A DNA stretch of 64,000 bases from a virus. The position numbers and the translations under genes were made by a program. Position 1 is the stretch's first letter; every line of letters starts with the position of its first letter. This document shows, piece after piece, positions 51,727 through 59,424 of the stretch. The stretch is taken from positions 62,001 to 126,000 of IMG/VR virus record IMGVR_UViG_3300026320_000001; one strand, 5' to 3'. Under the pieces are notes generated by a model. The model saw only the letters and a program-made list of their open reading frames with translations, made no database searches and was not told the DNA's origin.

Positions 51727-51781
51727 TTGACGGCAGGACATTTAGGAAATGTCTTTTCAGTTCTAGTTACCTAGCCGTCAA
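51727..51781 (-). promoter_or_regulatory. Structured 5' leader before the EDxHD endonuclease
   Basis: An outer 8-bp stem (51727-51734 against 51774-51781), an inner 7-bp hairpin (51737-51743 against 51747-51753) and a 3-bp GUAA-loop hairpin could form a three-way junction. The predicted start of transcription lies at its edge. A U-rich stretch (TTTATTTTT) follows, so it may be an attenuator or terminator. No known riboswitch class was recognised. Confidence 0.5.
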
Positions 51782-51785
51782 AAAT

Positions 51786-51814
51786 ATTATACCACAAAAT
51801 CTTTATTTTGTCAA
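51786..51814 (-). promoter_or_regulatory. Sigma70-type promoter of the EDxHD endonuclease
   Basis: On the - strand TTGACA (51814-51809), 17 bp, TATAAT (51791-51786), both perfect. It lies between the end of the intron-split gene (51821) and the leader at 51781. Confidence 0.88.
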
Positions 51815-51820
51815 TATAAA

Positions 51821-52752
51821 TTATCCAATAGTTAAGAATGTTAATTCAAGAATTTTAGTAGCATCGAATGTTCCTGCAACTGCATAAATTGAACCTTCTA
51901 GGGTTGTTGCCGCTGTCACTGTGCCAGCATCTACAGAACCATTAAAATCTTTTGATAAAACATTATTTGTGTTATCAATAATAGAAGGAAATCCAACTTT
52001 ATTACCAACACCAATCGAAACTGTATCTGTCAATCTGTTACTTAATGACCTTATTACAAGGCGGATAGTATTTTCATGCTATCTCTGCAATTTTATATAT
52101 TGTTGCAGTTCAGACTATATATTCACGCTTAAAATAAGCGGGATGAGTTCAGCATTTATATTACTATAAATGCCCCGTAGTCGTTAGAGGTTCTTTTGTT
52201 TTTTATATAAAAGTCTTCCTACGGTCTTGTCCATTTTTGGATTTTAACCGTTATACTCATCTTCTAATTAATTTTTATTTAATCCATATATTACTATATG
52301 TTCAGGCAAAATTTACCTGCATGTGTTTCGGCGGGAAGGTCTACCGATGTAATTGTTGCGAAAGCTTTTACGCCCAAAACTTCAGTTGCTCCATTCAAAG
52401 CAATTGTGTCAGTAATTGCTGTGCCAGCCATATTTGTTCCATTAACTGTGACGTTTCCAACATTACCAGACGCATTTCCCTTTATTGTTGCAATTCTTGG
52501 AAAGTCTGGATTTGTAAATGTTCCAGTAGCATATCCAACTTGCGCTCCCGATGTCAACGCAATTGCCGCATGAACATAAGTTGCAGTTCCAAGTGCTGGA
52601 GTTGTTGAATATTTAAGTGTATTTACTGGTGAAAGAGTTCCAGCACCAGAAAGGGATGCTCCACCCATTATCAAAGTTCCCAACTGTGCCCTTTGAGATG
52701 CCGCATTCATATTATTTAAATCAGAAATTCTTTTAGCTGTAACAGTAGTCAT
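51821..52752 (-). CDS. Structural protein split by a group I intron
   Basis: Exon 1 is 52752-52315 (146 codons) and exon 2 is 52030-51821 (69 codons and stop), joined in frame between Gly146 and Thr147 to give 215 residues. Without splicing, exon 1 ends after seven intron codons at a UAG. The product (SGAGTLSPVNTLKYSTTP, GNASGNVGNVTVNGTNMAG, then TDTVSIGVGNKVGFPS) looks like a beta-rich virion protein of the head-decoration or tail type. The joint restores AETHAGTDTVSIG, a natural-looking sequence. Confidence 0.85.
52031..52314 (-). ncRNA. Group I self-splicing intron (IA-like), 284 nt
   Basis: On -, P1 pairs exon CAGGU (52319-52315) with internal guide GCCUG (52307-52303), giving the U-G splice pair. 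P7 is GACU (52182-52179, in AACGACU) with AGUC (52116-52113, in AUAGUCUGAACU), close to the R and S elements of T4-like introns. P8 is the hairpin 52126-52140, and a P9-type hairpin spans 52085-52108. The last intron base is G at 52031. It holds no open frame of note. The splice sites follow from P1, the terminal G and reading frame. Confidence 0.9.
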
Positions 52753-52847
52753 ATTTTAAAACCTCCTAATTAAGTCATTATTTTGTCTAAATATTTTTAG
52801 ACGGTAAAGAAATAATATTATTTGACAAAAATAATATTCAAACCATT

Positions 52848-53357
52848 TTATTTCCAATAGCTATCTGCATTCAATTCATAAAATTTTTGAAATGAATAAG
52901 ATTTTTCATCTTTTATTTCTTCACCAAACCAATAAGGAATCATAAATTCATTCATTTCTTTTTCAGAATAAAATTCAACTTCTACAATTATATCTCCATC
53001 TTCAAAATAGTCAATTGTAGCAGTTTGATAAATTCCTCCAGAACCAGTATTAACCGTTGGTAAAGTAATAAAAACTCTCTTTTTTTTAATTGGTATTTTT
53101 CCAATAAAATCAAATATTCTTATATATTGATTTTCTGTAATTTCAGGTTCAATTTCTTCTCTCACTCCATCATTTAAATTGTACTTTGTACAATGAGTAT
53201 AAACAGTATATTCTTCTCCAATCATTTTTCTTATTCTGTTAGAAGGATAAGATTCATCATTAGAGTTTGTATAAACATCTTCAATATCCACATTTCCTGA
53301 AATACATTCAGCAGGAGGTAATTCTTTTAGCTTCCATCTTCTTTCTTTTTCTAACAT
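52848..53357 (-). CDS. CYTH-domain (triphosphate tunnel) protein
   Basis: 169 residues with the CYTH pattern: EKERRWK at the start (E-x-E-x-[KR]), RIRKM, YTHCTKYN, REEIEPEI, KKKRVFI, VEVEFYSEKEMNEFMIPYWFGEE and KSYSFQKFYEL. CYTH enzymes hold triphosphates with a metal in a beta tunnel and include thiamine triphosphatases, RNA triphosphatases and class IV adenylate cyclases. The usual Lys of ExExK is Arg7. It sits in virion genes, where such a protein is unexpected. Substrate cannot be read from sequence. Confidence 0.8.
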   Translation of the reverse strand: MLEKERRWKLKELPPAECISGNVDIEDVYTNSNDESYPSNRIRKMIGEEYTVYTHCTKYNLNDGVREEIEPEITENQYIRIFDFIGKIPIKKKRVFITLPTVNTGSGGIYQTATIDYFEDGDIIVEVEFYSEKEMNEFMIPYWFGEEIKDEKSYSFQKFYELNADSYWK

Positions 53358-53368
53358 AAATCCTCCTT

Positions 53369-54190
53369 TTATAAAACAAATGGGTTTGGATGTTCATTTG
53401 GTTGTAAAATTCTAATTCTCCATTTAGGAAGATAATTTTTATTATTTCCCACAGCAAAAATTGGAATTATTGAATTATTAATATATTGTGGAAATGGGTC
53501 TGATTTATTTTCCCTATATTTACCAGTCCATTGACTTCCAGTTGGATTGCTAGAAGTTGATTCAAATAGATTTCCATTTTTATCAATCCATATTTCAATT
53601 CTTACTGAATTTGATGGTCTATAAAACATATACCAATTATCTATTAAATTATATTGTTTATAATTTCCCAAACAATCAATAGCATCAAATTCCCAACAAT
53701 CTTCTCCAGAAATTCTTTTTTCTCCAGTTATCTTTAATATAGTTCCACCACAAGCAGACGGTTGTAATCTCATATTTTCATTATCTAAATTTTTTTCATT
53801 CACATAATCAGCATTAGTATCACTACCATATCTATTTGTTATAAACCTATCCCCCTTCATTAATGAACTCCAAGAATATTTTGCTTGTTGTTCTGTAATG
53901 CTTGGAGATAATGACCAACATAAATTATGCATCCATAATTGAATATCTTCTGTCATGTCAACATAATCATCAATAATAAATCTGGCAACAGCAGGAAGAC
54001 CCTTAATTCCTCTAGGTGCTTCATTTCTTGTTGGACGACTCACATGAAATCTGAGTTTTGAATTTGTAACAATATAATCAGGCCATTGTTGGTCATAGTC
54101 AAGATTTACAACTCCAAAAATATTATTGTTTTGATTATTTTCTATAATAGAATAATAACTTTCATTTTCATATTCAACTGTTATTTTCAT
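53369..54190 (-). CDS. Virion-region protein, 273 aa, unknown
   Basis: A mixed alpha/beta sequence with many Trp, Tyr, Asn and Asp (YDQQWPDYIVTNSKLRFHVS, GEDCWEFDAIDCLGNY, DNWYMFYRPSNSVRIEIW). It might be a minor structural or receptor-associated protein. No family was recognised. Confidence 0.55.
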   Translation of the reverse strand: MKITVEYENESYYSIIENNQNNNIFGVVNLDYDQQWPDYIVTNSKLRFHVSRPTRNEAPRGIKGLPAVARFIIDDYVDMTEDIQLWMHNLCWSLSPSITEQQAKYSWSSLMKGDRFITNRYGSDTNADYVNEKNLDNENMRLQPSACGGTILKITGEKRISGEDCWEFDAIDCLGNYKQYNLIDNWYMFYRPSNSVRIEIWIDKNGNLFESTSSNPTGSQWTGKYRENKSDPFPQYINNSIIPIFAVGNNKNYLPKWRIRILQPNEHPNPFVL

Positions 54191-54192
54191 GA

Positions 54193-54516
54193 CTATATCT
54201 TTGTAAAATCAGTTCCAACATATATTCCCCCATCGTTTTCAACTGTAACTTTTTTTGGTTTATAAGGGTCACTTGTTGAAACAACAACTTCTTGAACATA
54301 GATAATATTTGTATATCCAAGAAATCTTGGAACATAATAATTATTTGGTAATTTAATAAAATCTATTGTATAATTTATATTATTAATTTTTTCTATATTT
54401 GTAGTTACAACGTCAGAACTAAAAGTATAACCAATTGGCAATTCTGTTTGAGTATTTGTTTCAAACATACTTGCTGTCAATCTTGGTTTTACGGGATTTA
54501 TAATTTTATAATTCAT
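54193..54516 (-). CDS. Small virion-region protein, 107 aa
   Basis: Beta-rich with SNDVVTTNIEKIN, FLGYTNIIYVQEVVVS and TVENDGGIYVGTDF. Lies between lysin and the 273-residue gene. Function unknown. Confidence 0.5.
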   Translation of the reverse strand: MNYKIINPVKPRLTASMFETNTQTELPIGYTFSSDVVTTNIEKINNINYTIDFIKLPNNYYVPRFLGYTNIIYVQEVVVSTSDPYKPKKVTVENDGGIYVGTDFTKI

Positions 54517-54527
54517 ATAGTTCCTTT

Positions 54528-56015
54528 CTATCTTTTAGATATGTTAGTTGTTATATATTTATTATCACTATATTCAACTGTTATTTTTTTTATATTATTA
54601 TTTGGAATTGTTCCAGGAGGAATTGTTGTTTTATTTTTTATTCTAAATCCTAAAATATTTGCAACTCTTCTTAATTTATATCCGGGATAACGAATAACAT
54701 CATCTTCACCAGATGGTTTTCCTATTATTTTCACAATACCATTATCTCGAATTGCCATAGTGGTACTACCACCACCATCATTCATATACGCCATATAACA
54801 ACCTAATTTTAACATTATTTTTGCAACATCTTGAAAATTTAAACCTTCTTTACTATAATAATCTCCACCATCCACAACAAAGAAAAATATTGTTTTTCCA
54901 TCTTCTGAATATCCCCATGCTGTTCTTGCTCTAATATCATCTATTGCTTTATTAATTGGAACAATTATTCCATTAATAACCAACCTGTTAGGATGAGAAA
55001 TTGCATTCCATATTGACGATGGACGAACAAGAGATAATTCATTATTTTTACCTATGTAAACAGGTTCTTCTATTCCAAATTTTCCATATACATTTCCTTC
55101 ACTTGAAGCATATCCTGCAATCGTAGTTGAAATAAATCCATCTCCATTGATTGCAAAATCTATATTAAATGCATCTAAATAATCAGGAACATATTTTCTT
55201 GCTTGAAGTTGAGGACTCACATATAGTTCAATTTTATCAGAATCAACTTTCATAAGATGATATGTTGCTTTTCCATAGGAAGTATAAGTTTCATATTTCT
55301 TATAATTAATTCCATCATAATATTGTTTTTCTTCCAATAATAAATCTTCTGTTGGAATTGGATTTATGTTTATTTGAATATTAAATCTTTTTATCAAAGA
55401 TATTTCATCTCCATTATAATAATTCAAATCAACAGATGAACTTTCAACTCCATATAAACTTCCAATTCCTTTATCTGTATATTGCCAAAATAACCAACCC
55501 TTATCTTTCCAAGTATCGGGAATTGCAGGTTGTGGATTATAAGACGCTATCCATAAAGGATATTGATTAAAATATATATTTTCGCTTGATGGAACATTAT
55601 CTTTCCAATAGTAGAAGTTCGTATAAATTCCAATTTCTTTATTTCCTACTAAAATTTTTAAATGTTCAAGAAAAATTTTCCAATTTTCCCATCCTTTGAA
55701 TTGACCACCATAATCTTTTTCAACATCTATAAACATTGGTAGTTCACCAAAATCACCGTCAAAAACACTCATATATAATTCAGCTTGTGTTTTTGGGTCA
55801 ATTCTATCATCATAAAACCAATAACTTCCACGAGGAAGATTTGCTCTTTTAGACATTGACCAGTTATATAGAAAATCAGGGTCTTTCCATATATTTTGTC
55901 CAGCCCTTACAATTGTAAATTTAGCATTTTGTGACATTATTGAAAAATCTATTTGTCTTACTGTTTCATCATTATCATTATATAAATCAACATCAGTCCC
56001 TATAAGATAAGTCAT
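54528..56015 (-). CDS. GH25 lysozyme fused to a phosphodiester glycosidase
   Basis: 495 residues. N-terminal GH25 muramidase: DVD (8-10), IVRAGQ, GSYWFYD, FIDVE (Asp97, Glu99), IGIYTNFYYW, LWIASYN and WQYT, ending VDLNYYNG. From about 225 a NAGPA-type (DUF2233) domain: INGDGFIST, RTAWGYSEDGKTIFFFVVDGG, LKLGCYMAYMNDGGGSTTM. GH25 cuts peptidoglycan glycan chains; NAGPA relatives cleave sugar phosphodiesters, so teichoic acid or similar is a possible target. Probably an endolysin or virion lysin. Confidence 0.88.
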   Translation of the reverse strand: MTYLIGTDVDLYNDNDETVRQIDFSIMSQNAKFTIVRAGQNIWKDPDFLYNWSMSKRANLPRGSYWFYDDRIDPKTQAELYMSVFDGDFGELPMFIDVEKDYGGQFKGWENWKIFLEHLKILVGNKEIGIYTNFYYWKDNVPSSENIYFNQYPLWIASYNPQPAIPDTWKDKGWLFWQYTDKGIGSLYGVESSSVDLNYYNGDEISLIKRFNIQININPIPTEDLLLEEKQYYDGINYKKYETYTSYGKATYHLMKVDSDKIELYVSPQLQARKYVPDYLDAFNIDFAINGDGFISTTIAGYASSEGNVYGKFGIEEPVYIGKNNELSLVRPSSIWNAISHPNRLVINGIIVPINKAIDDIRARTAWGYSEDGKTIFFFVVDGGDYYSKEGLNFQDVAKIMLKLGCYMAYMNDGGGSTTMAIRDNGIVKIIGKPSGEDDVIRYPGYKLRRVANILGFRIKNKTTIPPGTIPNNNIKKITVEYSDNKYITTNISKR

Positions 56016-56028
56016 AATTCTCCTATCT

Positions 56029-56391
56029 TTATATCAAATATCCAAATACATCAATATCAACTGTACAATCAGATGTTGTTCCAGTAGCTATTGATATTTC
56101 AAAACTATCATTTGAAATTAAATTTTGAAATTTTGTATTATTTGTATCTAATATAATAAAATCTGTTTCTGGAGTTGTCAAAGAAGATAAATCTACAGAT
56201 TGTTTCCAATTTGTAAAATTATATTCAGTTCCACCAGCCATAGAAGCAGAAGGATTTCTAATAATAACATGTGTTATATATCCGGTTTTTCCAGAAGGAA
56301 CAATATATAAACTATTATTTCCGACTGTTTTCATATCAACACCTTCAGATGTTGATAATTTTGTCATTGCTATTGTATTTAAATTTGCCAT
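56029..56391 (-). CDS. Small beta-rich virion protein, 120 aa
   Basis: Sequence AMTKLSTSEGVDMKTVGNNS, YIVPSGKTGYITHVIIRNPS and CTVDIDVFGYLI looks like a jelly-roll or Ig-like surface protein. Adjoins the lysin. Function unknown. Confidence 0.55.
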   Translation of the reverse strand: MANLNTIAMTKLSTSEGVDMKTVGNNSLYIVPSGKTGYITHVIIRNPSASMAGGTEYNFTNWKQSVDLSSLTTPETDFIILDTNNTKFQNLISNDSFEISIATGTTSDCTVDIDVFGYLI

Positions 56392-56401
56392 ATTTATCCT
56401 C

Positions 56402-56587
56402 CTAAAAGTTAAAAACTATTTGTCCATCATAAGTTACGACATCTCCATCATAAATTACAGCGGAGGATAAATTAAAATTAAAATCAAATGGTTGTCCAGA
56501 ACTAATCAAAACATTATATTGATTTTCATTTAAAGTAATAATTACATCTAAATTATCAGTAGGAGTAATAATTGGATTTATTGTCAT
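56402..56587 (-). CDS. Small protein, 61 aa, unknown
   Basis: Beta-rich (LDVIITLNENQYNVLISSG, VIYDGDVVTYDGQIVFNF). Sits between two virion-like small genes. May be a decoration or fibre-attachment piece. Confidence 0.5.
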   Translation of the reverse strand: MTINPIITPTDNLDVIITLNENQYNVLISSGQPFDFNFNLSSAVIYDGDVVTYDGQIVFNF

Positions 56588-56588
56588 A

Positions 56589-56939
56589 TTAAACTCCTAG
56601 AATATTAAAATTTCCAGCCAAAATAGTTCTTGTATAAACTGTTATTGGAGTAATTTCTTGTTTTGGTGTATTCCAAACAAATTCCCATTTATATTTTTCT
56701 GATGCAATAGGAAGAGATTCAATAGAATCTTTTGAAATAAAAAAATGTAATTTACCAATAGATAAATCGGTTTCAGTTATAACAATAGGTATTATTGTCA
56801 AAGCTGTTCCAGAAGGAATAATGTTTGCTGTAAAATCATAATTTGTTAAATCAATACCAAAATCTGCATCAAAAGATAAATCATCTCCTAATTGCATTGT
56901 TAAATCAAGTTTTCCAGAATTTTGTTTTAAGTCAGTCAC
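56589..56939 (-). CDS. BppU-like Ig-fold protein, 116 aa
   Basis: Pattern LDLTMQLGDDLSFDADFGID, then SLPIASEKYKWEFVWNTPKQ and VYTRTILAGNF matches the outline of BppU N-terminal domains, like the gene at 29458. In phages this domain attaches fibres or baseplate proteins. Assignment by pattern. Confidence 0.55.
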   Translation of the reverse strand: MTDLKQNSGKLDLTMQLGDDLSFDADFGIDLTNYDFTANIIPSGTALTIIPIVITETDLSIGKLHFFISKDSIESLPIASEKYKWEFVWNTPKQEITPITVYTRTILAGNFNILGV

Positions 56940-56982
56940 ATTATTTTGCCTCCTTTATTTTATTGATAAAAGACATGTTTCA

Positions 56983-57747
56983 TTAACCTTTTGCTATTCC
57001 ATGAACAAAACCAGTTCCAGCAGTTAAAGCAACCGTACCTTTTATTTGCACTTTATAGTATCTGTAAGGTGCTGGTGAAGCAACATAACTACTTGTTGCT
57101 AATGCAGAAACAGTAATTGGTGAACCAACAATAATAGCATCACTAAAATCAGTATCATTTGCCGCTACAACTTGCCAAGTAATAGAATTTGCAATATCTG
57201 TATTTTGAATAGTATAAGCCATAACAGAATAATTTAATGCATCTATTCCTGAACCAACAACATCAGCATAACTATTTGTTGATAATTGAGCAACAGGAGA
57301 AACTTCTAATGATGCATTGCTAAAACTTCCGCTAACTGAAACTACTTGATTACTAGGTAAAACAACTGGAAAACTTGCGGCGGATGTTTTTTGACCCAAT
57401 GATGTTGGCATTCTTTCAAAAGCCCATTTCACCAAACCTCTTAATTTTCCACTTATTGTACCGCTTGTATCGGTAATAACAGCAGAATCGGCAACCGCCC
57501 CCTGAGTCGCATCTCCTCCGTTTGCAATTTCCACTTGTCCTATTGTTATAGTTCCGGTACTAACAGAAACAGGAAGACCATAAACAGACAGAGTTAAATC
57601 CTCTGCAATTATTCTCCAAGTTCCATCGTCTATCATGAATATTGTTCCACCAATTATACTTGCTCCAACGATTGTGTCATTATCAATATCCGATGTTTCA
57701 GCTATATATGTGGGAACATTATTCTTTGAAATTAATTTTAATGTCAT
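56983..57747 (-). CDS. Virion protein, 254 aa, beta-rich
   Basis: Ser/Thr/Val/Ala-rich strands (GASIIGGTIFMIDDGTWRII, VVLPSNQVVSVSGSFSNASL, YVASPAPYRYYKVQI) typical of surface fibres or decoration proteins. Lies just after the portal gene. Function unknown. Confidence 0.6.
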   Translation of the reverse strand: MTLKLISKNNVPTYIAETSDIDNDTIVGASIIGGTIFMIDDGTWRIIAEDLTLSVYGLPVSVSTGTITIGQVEIANGGDATQGAVADSAVITDTSGTISGKLRGLVKWAFERMPTSLGQKTSAASFPVVLPSNQVVSVSGSFSNASLEVSPVAQLSTNSYADVVGSGIDALNYSVMAYTIQNTDIANSITWQVVAANDTDFSDAIIVGSPITVSALATSSYVASPAPYRYYKVQIKGTVALTAGTGFVHGIAKG

Positions 57748-57760
57748 ATTTTATTGCCTC

Positions 57761-59410
57761 CTATTTTCCAGCGTTTCCGCCATCTTCTCTTGTTTGAGAA
57801 CCGCTATCAGTTAATTTAGATGTTGGTTTTGTTGGACGACCTTTTGTTTTAGTTGTTGAACTATCTCCTCCACTATCGGCTGGCATTTGCGCCCCCATAA
57901 TAATTGGAGTTAATCCATCTACAAAATTATTTATTTTAGTCATCGCCAATTGACGTTCAAAATGATGAGGTAATTGACCCAATGCGGCCGCTATTTTTTG
58001 CATATTTACTATACCATATGACATCATATCTTTTTGCATATTTAATCTTTCTTCTCTATTGGTAAAGAAATTTGTACCTTCAAGAAAAAATTTAAATTTT
58101 GTTTTTGTTTTTTTATTGATTTGATATTCCAAGAAATCAGAAAAATAAGGATAAATATGTTCCATCAAATATTCATCAACGTTTATTGATAATTGAGATT
58201 CAACAGCATTATTTTTATCTAAAGTAAATATTAATCTAGAATTTACACCAGATGAAGCAGTAGTTGTTTTCAAAAATTCTTCATAAAATGGAGTTCCTAA
58301 TGGAAAATCAATTGCTTTCATATCTTCAAGAGGAGCCGCACCTACTTTAATAGCTTCTGATAAGCCCGATTTTAATAAAGCAAGAAACTTTCCTAGCAAA
58401 TCAGGACTAACAGCAACACTATCTTTAACAACTCCACCTTTAACATCTTTATTTAGCATTGGGATTTTTCCTAAAACTAATTTACTTGCACTTGCAATAT
58501 AAGCATTTGTTTGTAGTTTACGAATAACTGGTTGTAAAACTACATCTGAAAACATAGGAGCAAGAAAAGGAATTCTTGTTGCTAATTCAGGATTAAATTT
58601 GAAACACCAAAAACCATCTTTAGGACTTGTTTGAGTCCATAAAACCCATGAACCAGTTCTTCTATCAACTGGATTTGATGGATTATACTTTTTATAAGAT
58701 TCATTTTCTCCATAAACTCTATTATAAAGAGATTTAAAAATTCTAGGAAACATATTTATATCAACACCGGGTTGAATAAAATATAATATATCAAAATCAA
58801 AAAGCAATCCATAATCCCATCTACCAGTAATTAAACAATATTGATGATTTAATTCTTGAAGCGTATATCTATCACCTTCATCTCTCAATACCGAGAAAAA
58901 TGCTTCTTGTCTAAGCATTTGTCTAATTGCTGTTCCAAATTCTTTTTTAATATCAAATTTATCTAAGAAATTGTTTACTATTTTGACATCTTTTTTATAT
59001 TGTTTTAAAAATTTTGCATCTTCAAAATCAACATCATCTCCAATAGGAACATAAGTTAAATCAAAACTTAACATTCCAGAAAGATAATATAAAACTCTTT
59101 TATATACCATTGATGTTAATTCAAAAAATTCAGAATATCCAACTAATTGTTCTTCATGTTCTTTTGGATTTAATAATGCCGCATCTATTTTATCGGCTGT
59201 TGCCATTTGTGGTGACATTGAAACAGCTTGCAATTGTTGATTAACTAATTGAGGGGTATAAACATTTCCATATAAACTTGATGCAAATTGTAAAACATCC
59301 CAAACTTCTTTTTCTGACAATAAAATATCATCATTCTTAACTTTTATAATATCTGTTGATTTTTTTGATGATGATTTTCTAGTTATTTTTTTTGATTTTG
59401 TTCTTGCCAT
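57761..59410 (-). CDS. Portal protein
   Basis: 549 residues following the terminase large subunit gene. N-terminus has a Lys/Ser-rich start, then LVGYSEFFELTSMVYKRVLY, YKKDVKIVNNFLDKFDIKKEF, and a long stem region; C-terminal Pro/Thr-rich tail (GRPTKPTSKLTDSGSQTRED). Portals form a dodecamer at one capsid vertex for packaging and exit. No single motif is diagnostic; position and size decide. Confidence 0.8.
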   Translation of the reverse strand: MARTKSKKITRKSSSKKSTDIIKVKNDDILLSEKEVWDVLQFASSLYGNVYTPQLVNQQLQAVSMSPQMATADKIDAALLNPKEHEEQLVGYSEFFELTSMVYKRVLYYLSGMLSFDLTYVPIGDDVDFEDAKFLKQYKKDVKIVNNFLDKFDIKKEFGTAIRQMLRQEAFFSVLRDEGDRYTLQELNHQYCLITGRWDYGLLFDFDILYFIQPGVDINMFPRIFKSLYNRVYGENESYKKYNPSNPVDRRTGSWVLWTQTSPKDGFWCFKFNPELATRIPFLAPMFSDVVLQPVIRKLQTNAYIASASKLVLGKIPMLNKDVKGGVVKDSVAVSPDLLGKFLALLKSGLSEAIKVGAAPLEDMKAIDFPLGTPFYEEFLKTTTASSGVNSRLIFTLDKNNAVESQLSINVDEYLMEHIYPYFSDFLEYQINKKTKTKFKFFLEGTNFFTNREERLNMQKDMMSYGIVNMQKIAAALGQLPHHFERQLAMTKINNFVDGLTPIIMGAQMPADSGGDSSTTKTKGRPTKPTSKLTDSGSQTREDGGNAGK

Positions 59411-59424
59411 TTTTCTCCTCTCTG

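Noticed and set aside
51727-51781. Hammerhead or other self-cleaving ribozyme in the endonuclease leader
   Set aside because: The CUGANGA and GAAA core elements are missing; only a generic three-way junction is supported.
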